From assembly GCF_025460805.1 (NCBI RefSeq), contig NZ_JAMXFJ010000019.1, positions 48,756 through 112,755 on the forward strand: 64,000 bases of DNA, written 5' to 3'. The DNA comes from Microvirga sesbaniae (lineage in GTDB: Bacteria; Pseudomonadota; Alphaproteobacteria; Rhizobiales; Beijerinckiaceae). Below the pieces are notes generated by a model, which saw only the letters and a program-made list of their open reading frames with translations, was not told the origin of the DNA and searched no databases. Shown piece after piece: positions 54,902 to 63,850 of the stretch (positions within the stretch are counted from its first letter, which is position 1; each line of letters starts with the position of its first letter). Both the position numbers and the translations under genes were made by a program.

Positions 54902-55534
54902 TTACGCCGGGGTGGCGGCCGGCTCCGGACGCTTCTCGATCACCTGGTCGATGAGGCCGAACTCCCGGGCCGCCTCGGCGGTCATGAAGTTGTCGCGCTC
55001 GAGAGCCCGCTCGATCTCTTCGTAGTTGCGGCCGGTATGGCCCACATAGATCTCGTTCAGGCGGCGCTTCAGGGCCTCGCTCTCGCGGGCGTGGATCATG
55101 ATGTCCGTGACCTGGCCCTGATAGCCGCCGGACGGCTGGTGGACCATGATGCGGGCGTTCGGGAGGGCAAAACGCATGCCCTTCTCGCCGGCGGTCAGCA
55201 GGAGGGAGCCCATGGAGGCCGCCTGGCCGACGCACAGGGTCGAAACCGGGCAGCGGATGAACTGCATCGTGTCGTAGATCGACAGGCCCGACGTCACGAC
55301 GCCGCCGGGGGAATTGATGTAGAAGGAGATTTCCTTCTTGGGGTTCTCGGCCTCGAGGAACAGAAGCTGCGCCACGATCAGCGAGGCCGAGTAGTCTTCG
55401 ACGGGACCCGTGAGGAAGATAATCCGTTCGCGCAGGAGGCGCGAATAGATGTCGAACGCGCGCTCGCCGCGGTTCGACTGCTCAACCACCATCGGGACGA
55501 GCGTATTGTTAAAGAGCGCTACCGGATCTCTCAT
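54902..55534 (-). CDS. clpP: ClpP, proteolytic subunit
   Basis: 210 residues from ATG at 55534 (MRDPVALFNNTLVPMVVEQS), the usual family start; the frame is open further. Catalytic Ser107 lies in QAASMGS, His132 in MVHQPSGG and an Asp in ERDNFMTAEAA. It forms the tetradecameric chamber of ClpXP. A 223-base gap separates it from clpX. Confidence 0.96.
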   Translation of the reverse strand: MRDPVALFNNTLVPMVVEQSNRGERAFDIYSRLLRERIIFLTGPVEDYSASLIVAQLLFLEAENPKKEISFYINSPGGVVTSGLSIYDTMQFIRCPVSTLCVGQAASMGSLLLTAGEKGMRFALPNARIMVHQPSGGYQGQVTDIMIHARESEALKRRLNEIYVGHTGRNYEEIERALERDNFMTAEAAREFGLIDQVIEKRPEPAATPA

Positions 55535-55611
55535 TGTCTCACTGCTCCAATTCGGCCGCGCGGATGCGCGGCCGTGCAATTCATGCAAGCAACGAGACGC
55601 TTAACGGAGCG

Positions 55612-56979
55612 TTACTCGCCCTTGCCGGCTTTCTCTCCGTCCTCATCCTCGTCGCTGAACAGCGCGTCCTTGGAGACGGTCTCTTCGTCGACCTTCACCT
55701 GGGACAGGATCTGGTCGACGACCTTCTCCTCGAACAGAGGAGCCCGGATTTCTGCGAGGGCCTGCGGGTTCTTCTGGTAGAACTCCCAAACCTGCCGCTC
55801 CTGGCCGGGGTACTGGCGGACCCGCTCGATGAGGGCCTGGGTCACCTCGTCGTCGGAGATCTTGATATCGGACTTCTCACCGATCTGTGCAAGGACCAAG
55901 CCGAGACGAACACGACGCTCGGCGATCTTGCGGTACTCCGCCTTGGCCTCGTCCTCGGTGGTGCCCTCGTCCTCGAAGGTGCGGTTGTTCGACTTCATGT
56001 CGCCGACGACCTGGGACCACACGGCGGCGAATTCCTGCTCGACCAGGGTCGGGGGCAGCTCGAAGCTGTACTTGGCGTCGAGCGAGTCGAGCAGGTCCTT
56101 CTTCACCTTGCGGCGGGACTGAACGTCGAAGTCGCGCTTGATGGCGTCGCGGATCGCGTCCTTGAGCTTGTCAAGGGAATCCATGCCGAAGCCCTTGGCC
56201 ATCTCGTCGTCGATCGTCAGCTCGCCCGGAGCCTCGACTTCCTTCACGGTCACGTCGAACTCGGCGTCCTTGCCGGCCAGATGGGCCGCCATGTAGTTCA
56301 CCGGGAAGGTGACCTTCACGAGCTTCGTGTCGCCTGCCTTCAGGCCGAGGAGCTGATCCTCGAAGCCGGGAATGAAGGTGTTCGAGCCGAGCTCGACCCG
56401 GATGTCCTCACCCTTGCCGCCTTCGAACTCGGTGCCGTCGATGCGGCCCACGAAATCCACCACGACCCGGTCGCCGTCGACCGCCGCGCCGTCCTTCGGC
56501 TCGAAGGTGCGGTTCTGCTTGGCCATGCGCTCGAGCGATTCGGTGATCTCGGCGTCGGTGACCTCGGCCACCGGCTTCTTGACCGTCACGTCGGAGAGAT
56601 CGGCCAGCTCGAACACGGGCAGGACCTCGAGGGCGACGGTGAAGGCCAGGTCACCCTTGGCCTCCATGGCCTTCTCGACCTCTTCCTGGCTGTCGGGGAA
56701 CTGGATCTGCGGCTCGTTGGCGAGCTTCAGGCCGTTGTCCTCGACGATCTTGCGGTTGGCCTCGTTGACGGCATTCTGAAGCACGTCCGCCATGACGGAG
56801 CGGCCATAGACCCGACGCAGATGTCCCACCGGCACCTTGCCGGGGCGGAATCCGTTGATCCGCACGCGATCCTTGAGGGTCGTCAATTCGCTGTTCAGGC
56901 GCTCTTCCAACTCGGTGGCCGGGAGCACGACCTTGAACTCTCGCTTCAAGCCTTGGGACAGTGTTTCCGTCACCTGCAT
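55612..56979 (-). CDS. tig: Trigger factor
   Basis: 455 residues from MQVTETLSQGLKREF at 56979; an ATG at 56997 is possible. The ribosome-binding domain has the signature GFRPGKVP near residue 41, the FKBP-type domain lies at about 150-245 (VDGDRVVVDFVGRIDG), and the C-terminal chaperone arms follow. The acidic tail (FSDEDEDGEKAGKGE) is typical of Hyphomicrobiales. It helps nascent chains fold at the ribosome exit. It leads the tig-clpP-clpX-lon block. Confidence 0.96.
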   Translation of the reverse strand: MQVTETLSQGLKREFKVVLPATELEERLNSELTTLKDRVRINGFRPGKVPVGHLRRVYGRSVMADVLQNAVNEANRKIVEDNGLKLANEPQIQFPDSQEEVEKAMEAKGDLAFTVALEVLPVFELADLSDVTVKKPVAEVTDAEITESLERMAKQNRTFEPKDGAAVDGDRVVVDFVGRIDGTEFEGGKGEDIRVELGSNTFIPGFEDQLLGLKAGDTKLVKVTFPVNYMAAHLAGKDAEFDVTVKEVEAPGELTIDDEMAKGFGMDSLDKLKDAIRDAIKRDFDVQSRRKVKKDLLDSLDAKYSFELPPTLVEQEFAAVWSQVVGDMKSNNRTFEDEGTTEDEAKAEYRKIAERRVRLGLVLAQIGEKSDIKISDDEVTQALIERVRQYPGQERQVWEFYQKNPQALAEIRAPLFEEKVVDQILSQVKVDEETVSKDALFSDEDEDGEKAGKGE

Positions 56980-57091
56980 GGTACTATTCGCCTTCATCCA
57001 CTCGAAAATCTGAAATCCAGGTTCCGGCCGATGCGGCGTCATGCCGTCAACCAGGCCACTCGCTGCCTCCGGAACCCAATCCTGACGGGAC

Positions 57092-57176
57092 TGGTGCGGG
57101 CGGAGGGACTCGAACCCCCACAACTTTCGTCGCTGGAACCTAAATCCAGTGCGTCTACCAATTCCGCCACGCCCGC
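57092..57176 (-). tRNA. tRNA-Leu(UAG)
   Basis: On the minus strand the acceptor GCGGGCG pairs with CGCCCGC, the anticodon arm is CTGGA-TTTAGGT-TCCAG (anticodon UAG), a long variable arm (CGACGAAAGTTGT) marks class II, and the T arm is GGGGG-TTCGAGT-CCCTC. CCA is encoded. Confidence 0.92.
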
Positions 57177-57349
57177 GCGGGAGCAGCGCGCGAGGCGCAC
57201 CCCTCTTCCGGGACGCGGCTCTATAGCATGGTTGACGAAGTGTGCATCAAAAAAGTTCGTGTGCGGCCTATTGGCAACCAAACTTGGCCGTTCACGTTCA
57301 AAACGGTACCGATGTTTCCCGCCCCTCCTCGCCCCGATGAGACAGCCTC

Positions 57350-58690
57350 ATGATCACACGCCGCGCCGTTACCGCCGGTCTCGCCACGACCCTGATCGCC
57401 GTCTCGCGGCAGGGCCGGGCTCAGGGGTCGGACGGCCCCCAGCAGGTTCTGGCGGCCCGATCGACGCCCATGAGGCTACGTCCCGACACGGCAGCGACGG
57501 CCGACCTCTGGACGTTCAACGGGAGCTTGAGCCCCGTGGTCGGGATCAAGCAGGGCGAGGAACTCCGCCTGAGGCTCGAGAACGGGACGTCCCTGCCCTT
57601 GTCGCTCCATTTCCACGGTGTCCGGGGGCCGAACGCGTCAGACGGGGTCGGCGGTCTGACCCAGGACCCCGTCGCCGCCGGCGGCAACCATGAGTACCGC
57701 TTCGTGCCGCCCGACGCCGGCACCTTCCTGATCCGCCCCTGCGTTCTCGGCGGCAGCGCCGAGCCCACGGAGCGCGGGCTCTCGGGTCTGCTGGTCGTGG
57801 AGGAGCGCAGTCCGCCCCAGGTGGATCAGGATATCGCCCTTGTCGTGGACGACTGGCGCCTCGACGATGACGGCTCGCTGGCGGCCTTCGAGAAGCCGGG
57901 GTCGGCCGCCCCGGCCGGCCGGCTCGGCAGTTGGCTCAGCATCAATGGCGCGGCGACGCCGCGACGTCTCGAGGCGCCTTCCGGAGGCCGTCTGCGCCTG
58001 CGGCTCGCCAATGCGTGCAATGCCCGGGCCATGCGCCTGCGCTTCGACGGGATGAAGGCCTACGTGATCGCCGTCGACGGGCAGCCGACCAGCACGTTCG
58101 AGCCCCTGCGCGCTTCCCTGCCCTTCGCTCCCGGCACCCGCTACGACCTGCTGGTCGACCTTGTGCAGGACGCCGGCGCGACCGGAGCCGTCACGGCGCT
58201 GATCGGTGACGGCATGCCCCTCGTCGAGATCGTGACCGGCGGTGACAGGCGGCCCGATCTTCCCGCGATCGCCCCGCTTCCCGCCAATCCGAAGCTCCCG
58301 GATGCGATCAGGCTTCAGAGCGCCAACCGCAAGGACGTGGTGATCAAGGGCGACCCGAAGGTTCCCGGCGCGCCCTGGACGATCAACGGGTCGGAAGGAC
58401 GCGCGTCCGGCCCGCCCCTGGTCAAGGTCAAGCGCGGCACCCCGGTGGTTCTGGCCCTGACCAACCAGACGGCCTACGCCCAGCCCATGCACCTGCACGG
58501 ACATGTCTTCCGGCTCCTGCATCCTCTCGACGACGGCTGGGAGCCCTATTGGCTCGACACCGCGCAGGTGCCGGAGAACAGGACCGTCCGGATCGCCTTC
58601 GTGGCGGACAATCCGGGCAAATGGCTCCTCGCCTCCACGGTCCTGGAACGGTTCGATGCAGGCCTGTGGGCCTGGATCGACGTTACCTGA
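57350..58690 (+). CDS. Multicopper-oxidase-fold protein lacking most copper ligands
   Basis: 446 residues with a Tat-like export signal (ITRRAVTAGLATTLIAVSRQ). Three cupredoxin domains are visible. HFHG near residue 86 and MHLHGH near 379 survive from the normal His-rich motifs. The second motif (usually a Trp-Tyr-His-x-His segment) reads TFLIRPCVLG near residue 124, the first His of the HPxHLHGH motif is Gln, and the HCHxxxH motif near residue 428 reads LLASTVLERF. Type 1 and trinuclear copper sites therefore look incomplete, so oxidase activity is doubtful. The fold may serve structural or binding purposes, as in FtsP/SufI. Its end overlaps the convergent nnr gene by 8 bases. Confidence 0.85.
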   Translation: MITRRAVTAGLATTLIAVSRQGRAQGSDGPQQVLAARSTPMRLRPDTAATADLWTFNGSLSPVVGIKQGEELRLRLENGTSLPLSLHFHGVRGPNASDGVGGLTQDPVAAGGNHEYRFVPPDAGTFLIRPCVLGGSAEPTERGLSGLLVVEERSPPQVDQDIALVVDDWRLDDDGSLAAFEKPGSAAPAGRLGSWLSINGAATPRRLEAPSGGRLRLRLANACNARAMRLRFDGMKAYVIAVDGQPTSTFEPLRASLPFAPGTRYDLLVDLVQDAGATGAVTALIGDGMPLVEIVTGGDRRPDLPAIAPLPANPKLPDAIRLQSANRKDVVIKGDPKVPGAPWTINGSEGRASGPPLVKVKRGTPVVLALTNQTAYAQPMHLHGHVFRLLHPLDDGWEPYWLDTAQVPENRTVRIAFVADNPGKWLLASTVLERFDAGLWAWIDVT

Positions 58691-60170
58691 GGAGGTCGCG
58701 CAGCACGCCGGGCACCAGGTCCGCCAGGTCTTCCGAGATCAGCCCGGGACCGAAGCGCGCTCCCGCCTCGGCATGGATCCAGGCTCCCGCGCAGGCGGCC
58801 TCGAAGGCCGGCATGGTCTGCGCCATCAGCCCGGCGATGAGACCGCAGAGGGTATCGCCCGATCCGGCGGTCGCCAGGTAGGGCGTGCCGTTCTCGTTGA
58901 TCGCCGCCCGGCCGTCGGGGGACACCACGACCGTATCGGGGCCCTTCAGCAGCACCACCGCTCCGGTGTAAGCCGCAGCACGCCGGGCCCGCTCGATTTT
59001 CGATGCAGGATCAAGGATATCCGGGTGATCCTTGAACATGCGGCTGAACTCGCCGTCGTGCGGCGTCAGGACCGTCGGGGCGTGCCGGAAGGCGCCATGG
59101 AGCTCCGACGCCAAGCCTTCGAAGGACGTGAGCGCATCGGCGTCCAACACCAGGCTTCGCCTGGCGTGGACGGCGACCGCCGCCATGGCGCGCGTATTGG
59201 CGTGCACTCCCAGGGCGGGCCCGAGGACGAGCGCGTTGAAGCGCGGATCCTGAAGAATCGCATGCAGGCCCTCGGGACCGTCGCAGCCCTTCAGCATGAT
59301 GGCGGTCAGATGGGCGGCGTTGACCCCGATCGCCTCCGGGGGCGACGCCACCGTGACGAGGCCGGATCCGATCCTGAGAGCCGCCCGGGCCGCCAGCCGC
59401 GCGGCGCCCGTGCGGGTCGCCCCACCGGAAGCCACCAGCGTGTGCCCGCGCTCGTATTTGTGCGAGGCCAGTCCCGGTTTCGGCAGCACCGGCCGCCAGA
59501 GCGCCGGATCGTTGCCGAACAGACGGCCGCCCTTGGCCGCCAGGATCGCCCGCCCGATGCCGATATCGGCCACCTCGACAGGCCCGCCGAACGCTCGTCC
59601 GGGCATCAGGAGATGGCACGGCTTGCGGGCCGCGAAGGTGACGGTCCGGGCCGCCTTGACAGCGAGCCCCCGGACCTCGCCGGTATCGCCGTCGATTCCG
59701 GACGGGAGATCGACCGCCAGGATCGGCCTGCCTGAACCGTTCATCCGGTCCACGGCGTGACGGGCCGGACCGTCGAGGTCGCGCGAGAGGCCGGTGCCGA
59801 ACAGGGCATCGATGATCAGATCCGCCCCGTGGAACGCCGCATCCTCGATCGGCCGGACCTCCCCCGTCCAGTCGCGCGCGACGATGGCAGAATCCCCTGT
59901 CAGCCGCCCCGGTTCTCCCAGCAGGGTGAGGCTCACCCGGTACCCTCGCTCGGCCAGAAGGGTTGCCGCCACGAAACCATCGCCCCCGTTCTGGCCGGGT
60001 CCGGCCGCGACGAGGATCGTGCCTTCGCGGGAGACTAATTTTTCGGCAGAATCGGCCACGGCCCGGCCGGCCCGCCGCATGAGCTCGACGCCCGGAATGC
60101 CGCTTGCAATGGCTTCCAGGTCGGCCTGCTTCATTTCGGAGGGGGTCAGGATGAGTTCAGGGGCTGTCAT
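58683..60170 (-). CDS. nnr: Bifunctional NAD(P)H-hydrate epimerase/dehydratase
   Basis: 495 residues from ATG at 60170 (MTAPELILTPSEMKQADLEA), the usual family start. The N-terminal half (to about 210) is the YjeF_N epimerase (LVAAGPGQNGGDGFVAATLL). The C-terminal half is the ribokinase-like ADP/ATP-dependent dehydratase, with GSGDTLCGLIAG near residue 430. It repairs damaged NADH and NADPH hydrates. It precedes glnB on the other strand; no ribosome binding site is obvious. Confidence 0.93.
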   Translation of the reverse strand: MTAPELILTPSEMKQADLEAIASGIPGVELMRRAGRAVADSAEKLVSREGTILVAAGPGQNGGDGFVAATLLAERGYRVSLTLLGEPGRLTGDSAIVARDWTGEVRPIEDAAFHGADLIIDALFGTGLSRDLDGPARHAVDRMNGSGRPILAVDLPSGIDGDTGEVRGLAVKAARTVTFAARKPCHLLMPGRAFGGPVEVADIGIGRAILAAKGGRLFGNDPALWRPVLPKPGLASHKYERGHTLVASGGATRTGAARLAARAALRIGSGLVTVASPPEAIGVNAAHLTAIMLKGCDGPEGLHAILQDPRFNALVLGPALGVHANTRAMAAVAVHARRSLVLDADALTSFEGLASELHGAFRHAPTVLTPHDGEFSRMFKDHPDILDPASKIERARRAAAYTGAVVLLKGPDTVVVSPDGRAAINENGTPYLATAGSGDTLCGLIAGLMAQTMPAFEAACAGAWIHAEAGARFGPGLISEDLADLVPGVLRDLLR

Positions 60171-60349
60171 GGCGGCAAAAAGGACCCGTTTTGGCGGTTT
60201 TGGCGAGGTTTTCCGCAACTGCACAAACTTTGATCATAATATGCCCATCAACTCGGCAAAATGGCCCACTTTGAATCGACGATCGCATGGAAGGCACCTC
60301 TGGCTGGTGCTAAAAGCGGCAAAACCTCGAACGAGAACGGTTGACCGGG

Positions 60350-60688
60350 ATGAAGAAGATCGAAGCCATCATCAAGCCCTTCAAGCTCGATGAAGTCAAA
60401 GAAGCTCTCCAGGAAGTAGGCCTCCAGGGCATTACCGTGATCGAGGCAAAAGGTTTCGGCCGGCAGAAGGGCCACACGGAGCTTTATCGCGGCGCGGAAT
60501 ACGTCGTGGACTTCCTGCCGAAGGTGAAGCTCGAAATCGTCCTGAACGACGAGATGGCCGAAAGCGCCATCGAGGCCATCCGCAAGGCTGCCCAGACCGG
60601 GCGCATCGGCGACGGCAAGATTTTCGTTTCGACGGTCGAAGAGGCCGTTCGCATCCGCACGGGCGAGACCGGATCCGACGCGATCTAA
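60350..60688 (+). CDS. glnB: Nitrogen regulatory protein P-II
   Basis: 112 residues from ATG at 60350. The T loop holds the uridylylation site Tyr51 (YRGAEYVVDFLPK), and the C-terminal signature TGRIGDGKIFV is intact. The trimer senses 2-oxoglutarate, ATP/ADP and, through GlnD, glutamine, and controls glutamine synthetase adenylylation and NtrB. It is 69 bases upstream of glnA, the conserved alphaproteobacterial operon. Confidence 0.97.
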   Translation: MKKIEAIIKPFKLDEVKEALQEVGLQGITVIEAKGFGRQKGHTELYRGAEYVVDFLPKVKLEIVLNDEMAESAIEAIRKAAQTGRIGDGKIFVSTVEEAVRIRTGETGSDAI

Positions 60689-60757
60689 GCTCGCTTTCCC
60701 AAGCCGAGGCCTTTGGGCCGAGGACAATCTCTAAGGGCAGAAGAGGACCAGACGATC

Positions 60758-62167
60758 ATGCAGACCGCCAAGGATGTGCTCAAGGCGATCAAAGATAACG
60801 ACGTCCAATACGTCGACTTCCGTTTCACGGACCCGCGCGGCAAGTGGCAGCACGTGACCTTCGACGTCTCGATGGTCGACGAAGACATGTTCGCGGACGG
60901 CATCATGTTCGACGGCTCGTCCATCGCCGGCTGGAAGGCGATCAACGAATCCGACATGACCCTCATGCCCGATCCGACGACCGCCCAGATGGACCCGTTC
61001 TTCTCGGCGTCCACCATGACGATCAACTGCGACATTCTCGAGCCGGCGACGGGCGAACCCTATAACCGCGATCCGCGCGGCATCGCCAAGAAGGCCGAGG
61101 CCTATCTGCAGTCCACCGGAATCGCCGACACGGTCTATGTCGGCCCCGAGGCCGAGTTCTTCGTGTTCGACGACGTGAAGTTCATGGCCGACCCCTACAA
61201 CACCGGCTTCAAGCTCGATTCCTCCGAGCTGCCGATCAACGGTGACACCCCCTACGAGGGCGGCAATCTCGGCCACCGCATCCAGACCAAGGGCGGCTAC
61301 TTCCCGGTTCCCCCGCTGGATTCCGCTCAGGACATGCGCGGCGAGATGCTGGCCGCCATGAAGGCCATGGGCGTGACGGTCGAGAAGCACCACCACGAGG
61401 TGGCGTCCGCCCAGCACGAGCTCGGCACGAAGTTCAACACGCTCGTCCGCACCGCCGACGAGATGCAGATCTACAAGTACTGCATCCATAACGTTGCCCA
61501 GTCCTACGGCAAGACGGCCACCTTCATGCCGAAGCCGGTCTATGGCGACAACGGCTCGGGCATGCACGTGCACCAGTCACTCTGGAAGGGCGGCAAGCCC
61601 CTGTTCGCCGGCAACAAATATGCCGACCTCAGCCAGGAATGCCTCTGGTACATCGGCGGCATCATCAAGCACGCCAAGGCCTTGAACGCCTTCACCAATC
61701 CGTCGACGAACTCCTACAAGCGCCTCGTCCCGGGCTACGAGGCTCCGGTGCTGCTGGCCTACTCGGCCCGTAACCGCTCGGCCTCCTGCCGCATTCCGTG
61801 GACGACCTCGCCCAAGGCCAAGCGCGTGGAGGTCCGCTTCCCCGATCCGACCGCCAACCCGTACCTCGCCTTCGCGGCGATGCTGATGGCCGGCCTCGAC
61901 GGCATCCTGAACAAGGTCGATCCGGGCCAGGCGATGGACAAGGACCTGTACGACCTGCCGCCGCGTGAGCTGAAGAAGATCCCGACCGTCTGCGGCTCGC
62001 TCCGCGAAGCCCTCGCCAGCCTCGACAAGGACCGCGCGTTCCTCAAGGCCGGCGGCGTCTTCAACGACGACTTCATCGACAGCTATATCGAGCTGAAGAT
62101 GACGGAGGTCGCTCGCTTCGAGATGACCCCGCACCCGGTCGAGTTCCAGATGTACTACTCCGTCTAA
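60758..62167 (+). CDS. glnA: Glutamine synthetase type I
   Basis: 469 residues from ATG at 60758 with AGAGGA upstream. The signature DGSSIAGW, the ATP-site region KPVYGDNGSGMHVHQSLW and NRSASCRIPW are all present. The adenylylation Tyr398 lies in KDLYDLPPREL. The dodecamer joins ammonia and glutamate using ATP and is the main ammonium assimilation enzyme. It is cotranscribed with glnB. Confidence 0.98.
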   Translation: MQTAKDVLKAIKDNDVQYVDFRFTDPRGKWQHVTFDVSMVDEDMFADGIMFDGSSIAGWKAINESDMTLMPDPTTAQMDPFFSASTMTINCDILEPATGEPYNRDPRGIAKKAEAYLQSTGIADTVYVGPEAEFFVFDDVKFMADPYNTGFKLDSSELPINGDTPYEGGNLGHRIQTKGGYFPVPPLDSAQDMRGEMLAAMKAMGVTVEKHHHEVASAQHELGTKFNTLVRTADEMQIYKYCIHNVAQSYGKTATFMPKPVYGDNGSGMHVHQSLWKGGKPLFAGNKYADLSQECLWYIGGIIKHAKALNAFTNPSTNSYKRLVPGYEAPVLLAYSARNRSASCRIPWTTSPKAKRVEVRFPDPTANPYLAFAAMLMAGLDGILNKVDPGQAMDKDLYDLPPRELKKIPTVCGSLREALASLDKDRAFLKAGGVFNDDFIDSYIELKMTEVARFEMTPHPVEFQMYYSV

Positions 62168-62213
62168 CGGACCAAGACGATCCTCCCGGCTGCTCTGACG
62201 GCAGCCTTCCTTC

Positions 62214-62243
62214 GCCGGAGCCTGCGGGCTCCGGCTTTTTTTT
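62214..62243 (+). terminator. Intrinsic terminator of glnBA
   Basis: The stem GCCGGAGCC/GGCTCCGGC with loop TGCG is followed by eight T, 47 bases after the glnA stop. Confidence 0.95.
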
Positions 62244-62268
62244 GCCGGTCGTCTCGGCCCGGTCGATG

Positions 62269-62961
62269 TCAGAGACCCTGGTCGACGCTCCAGCCGGACA
62301 CCCATCGGCGCCTCCACGCGTCACCTTTGCCCTTGAAGGACGAATCGGTCGTAGAAGCGCTCTCCACGCGATCCGCCCGGAAGTGGCGCAAATCCTGACG
62401 CAGCTCGCACCAAGCGACGATATTGGCGGTCTCCGAGTAGTAGATGAGCGCGATCGGGCAGATGGTTCGCTCCGTCTCGCGTCCCTGCTCATCGCGGTAC
62501 GCGATATGGATCTTTCGCTCCTCGCGGATCGCCAGCCTGACGGCCGCCAGATCGACCCGTGGAGGAGCGGGCGCCATGCTGCCCCAGGCATGCAGGGTGT
62601 TGGCGGTCAGAGCCTGGCGCAGCGGCGGCGGAACGGCCGCGGCGATCTTCTGGCCGGCCCGCGCGGCCGATTGCTTGAGAGCGATGTCACCGGTCCGCTC
62701 CAGAAGGGCCAGCGCCAGCACGATGGCCTCGGTCTCCTCGATGGAGAACATGAGCGGAGGCAGGTCGAAACCCGGACGTAGCCTGTATCCGATGCCGCGC
62801 CCACCTTGGATGGGGACCCGCATGGCCTGGAGCGCCGCGATGTCGCGATAGATGGACCGTGACGTGACGCCGAGACCCCGCGCGATATCCGCGGCCGTCA
62901 CCGGCTGTTCCGCGAGCCGAAGGATCTGGATGATCTCGAAAAGGCGGGACGCCTTGCGCAT
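62269..62961 (-). CDS. HTH-WYL transcriptional regulator (YafY type)
   Basis: 230 residues from ATG at 62961, 8 bases after AAGGA. The N-terminal winged helix (SRLFEIIQILRLAEQPVTAA, then VTSRSIYRDIAALQ) is DeoR/HTH_11-like. The WYL domain covers about 140-215 with PIALIYYSETANIVAWCELR and DLRHFRADRVES. WYL domains sense small ligands or nucleic acids. It diverges from the LysE-type exporter gene, which it probably controls. Confidence 0.9.
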   Translation of the reverse strand: MRKASRLFEIIQILRLAEQPVTAADIARGLGVTSRSIYRDIAALQAMRVPIQGGRGIGYRLRPGFDLPPLMFSIEETEAIVLALALLERTGDIALKQSAARAGQKIAAAVPPPLRQALTANTLHAWGSMAPAPPRVDLAAVRLAIREERKIHIAYRDEQGRETERTICPIALIYYSETANIVAWCELRQDLRHFRADRVESASTTDSSFKGKGDAWRRRWVSGWSVDQGL

Positions 62962-63082
62962 CTGACACGTCCTTCTCAACTGACATGACGCTGTCAGGAG
63001 CAAGTTGGCACATCCCTCAACATACCATTGGAAACACAGGACAATCCAACGCTCCAATGCCTGAAGGCGGCACGCAACCGAC

Positions 63083-63703
63083 ATGACCTATAGTACGAAT
63101 CTTTGGCTCTTCCTCACTCTGCTGTTCGGCATCGTCATCGTTCCGGGCATGGACATGCTGTTCGTTCTTGCCAATGCCCTGACCGGAGGGCGCAGGGCCG
63201 GGCTGGCCGCAACGGCCGGAATCATGGCGGGCGGCGCCGCTCATACGGTTTTCGGCGCCGTGGGCGTGGGCCTGATGTCGACGATGCCGCCGCAGGTCGT
63301 CGCCGCGCTCCTCTATGCGGGTGCCGCCTACATGACGTGGATCGGCATGACGCTGCTTCGCAGGTCCATCACGATCGAGACGGTCACCGGAGCGAGCGCC
63401 GCATCGCTCTGGGTCGCGTTCCGGCAGGGCGCCCTGACCTGCCTTCTCAATCCCAAGGCCTACATGTTCATCCTCGCCGTCTATCCCCAGTTCCTGCTTC
63501 CGGCCTACGGACCGATCTCCCTCCAGGCTCTGATCATGGGAGCGATGACCGTGCTGATGCAGTTCATGGTCTACGGCGGACTTGCTGTCGCGGCGGGCCG
63601 GGCTCGCGACCTTCTCGTGGCCCACCCGCGCGCCATCGGCCTGATCGGTCGGGGCGCAGGAGCGCTGTTCATCGTCCTTGCCGCCGCGACGATGGTGAGG
63701 TGA
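63083..63703 (+). CDS. LysE/RhtB-family exporter
   Basis: 206 residues with five to six membrane helices. The family pattern is clear: LLFGIVIVPGMDMLFVLANA, GRRAGLAATAGIMAGGAAHT and QGALTCLLNPKAYMFILAVY. Members export amino acids or related metabolites. The substrate cannot be told. It shares a 121-base divergent promoter region with the WYL regulator. Confidence 0.9.
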   Translation: MTYSTNLWLFLTLLFGIVIVPGMDMLFVLANALTGGRRAGLAATAGIMAGGAAHTVFGAVGVGLMSTMPPQVVAALLYAGAAYMTWIGMTLLRRSITIETVTGASAASLWVAFRQGALTCLLNPKAYMFILAVYPQFLLPAYGPISLQALIMGAMTVLMQFMVYGGLAVAAGRARDLLVAHPRAIGLIGRGAGALFIVLAAATMVR

Positions 63704-63756
63704 GAGCGCGAGGTTGCGAGGGCAGCCCGGGTCGGGTCTCCTCATGGATCCCTAAC

Positions 63757-63826
63757 ACAACAAGGCCCGGGGTGACCCGGGCCTGATGGAACTCCAAAAC
63801 AACAAGGCCCGGGGTGACCCGGGCCT
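63757..63826 (-). repeat. Duplicated terminator hairpin after the porin gene
   Basis: A 28-base unit (ACAACAAGGCCCGGGGTGAC plus CCGGGCCT) is repeated at 63757-63784 and 63799-63826. The copy nearest the porin gene makes a perfect 11-base stem (CAAGGCCCGGG, loop GTGA) followed on the minus strand by TTGTTTT. Both probably serve as terminators for the leftward porin gene. Confidence 0.75.
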
Positions 63827-63850
63827 TGTCTGTCTCCGTGGAGACGGATC

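Noticed and set aside
55534..57693. 719-residue plus-strand frame
   Set aside because: It runs opposite tig and across a tRNA gene and the start of the oxidase-like gene, so it cannot be real.
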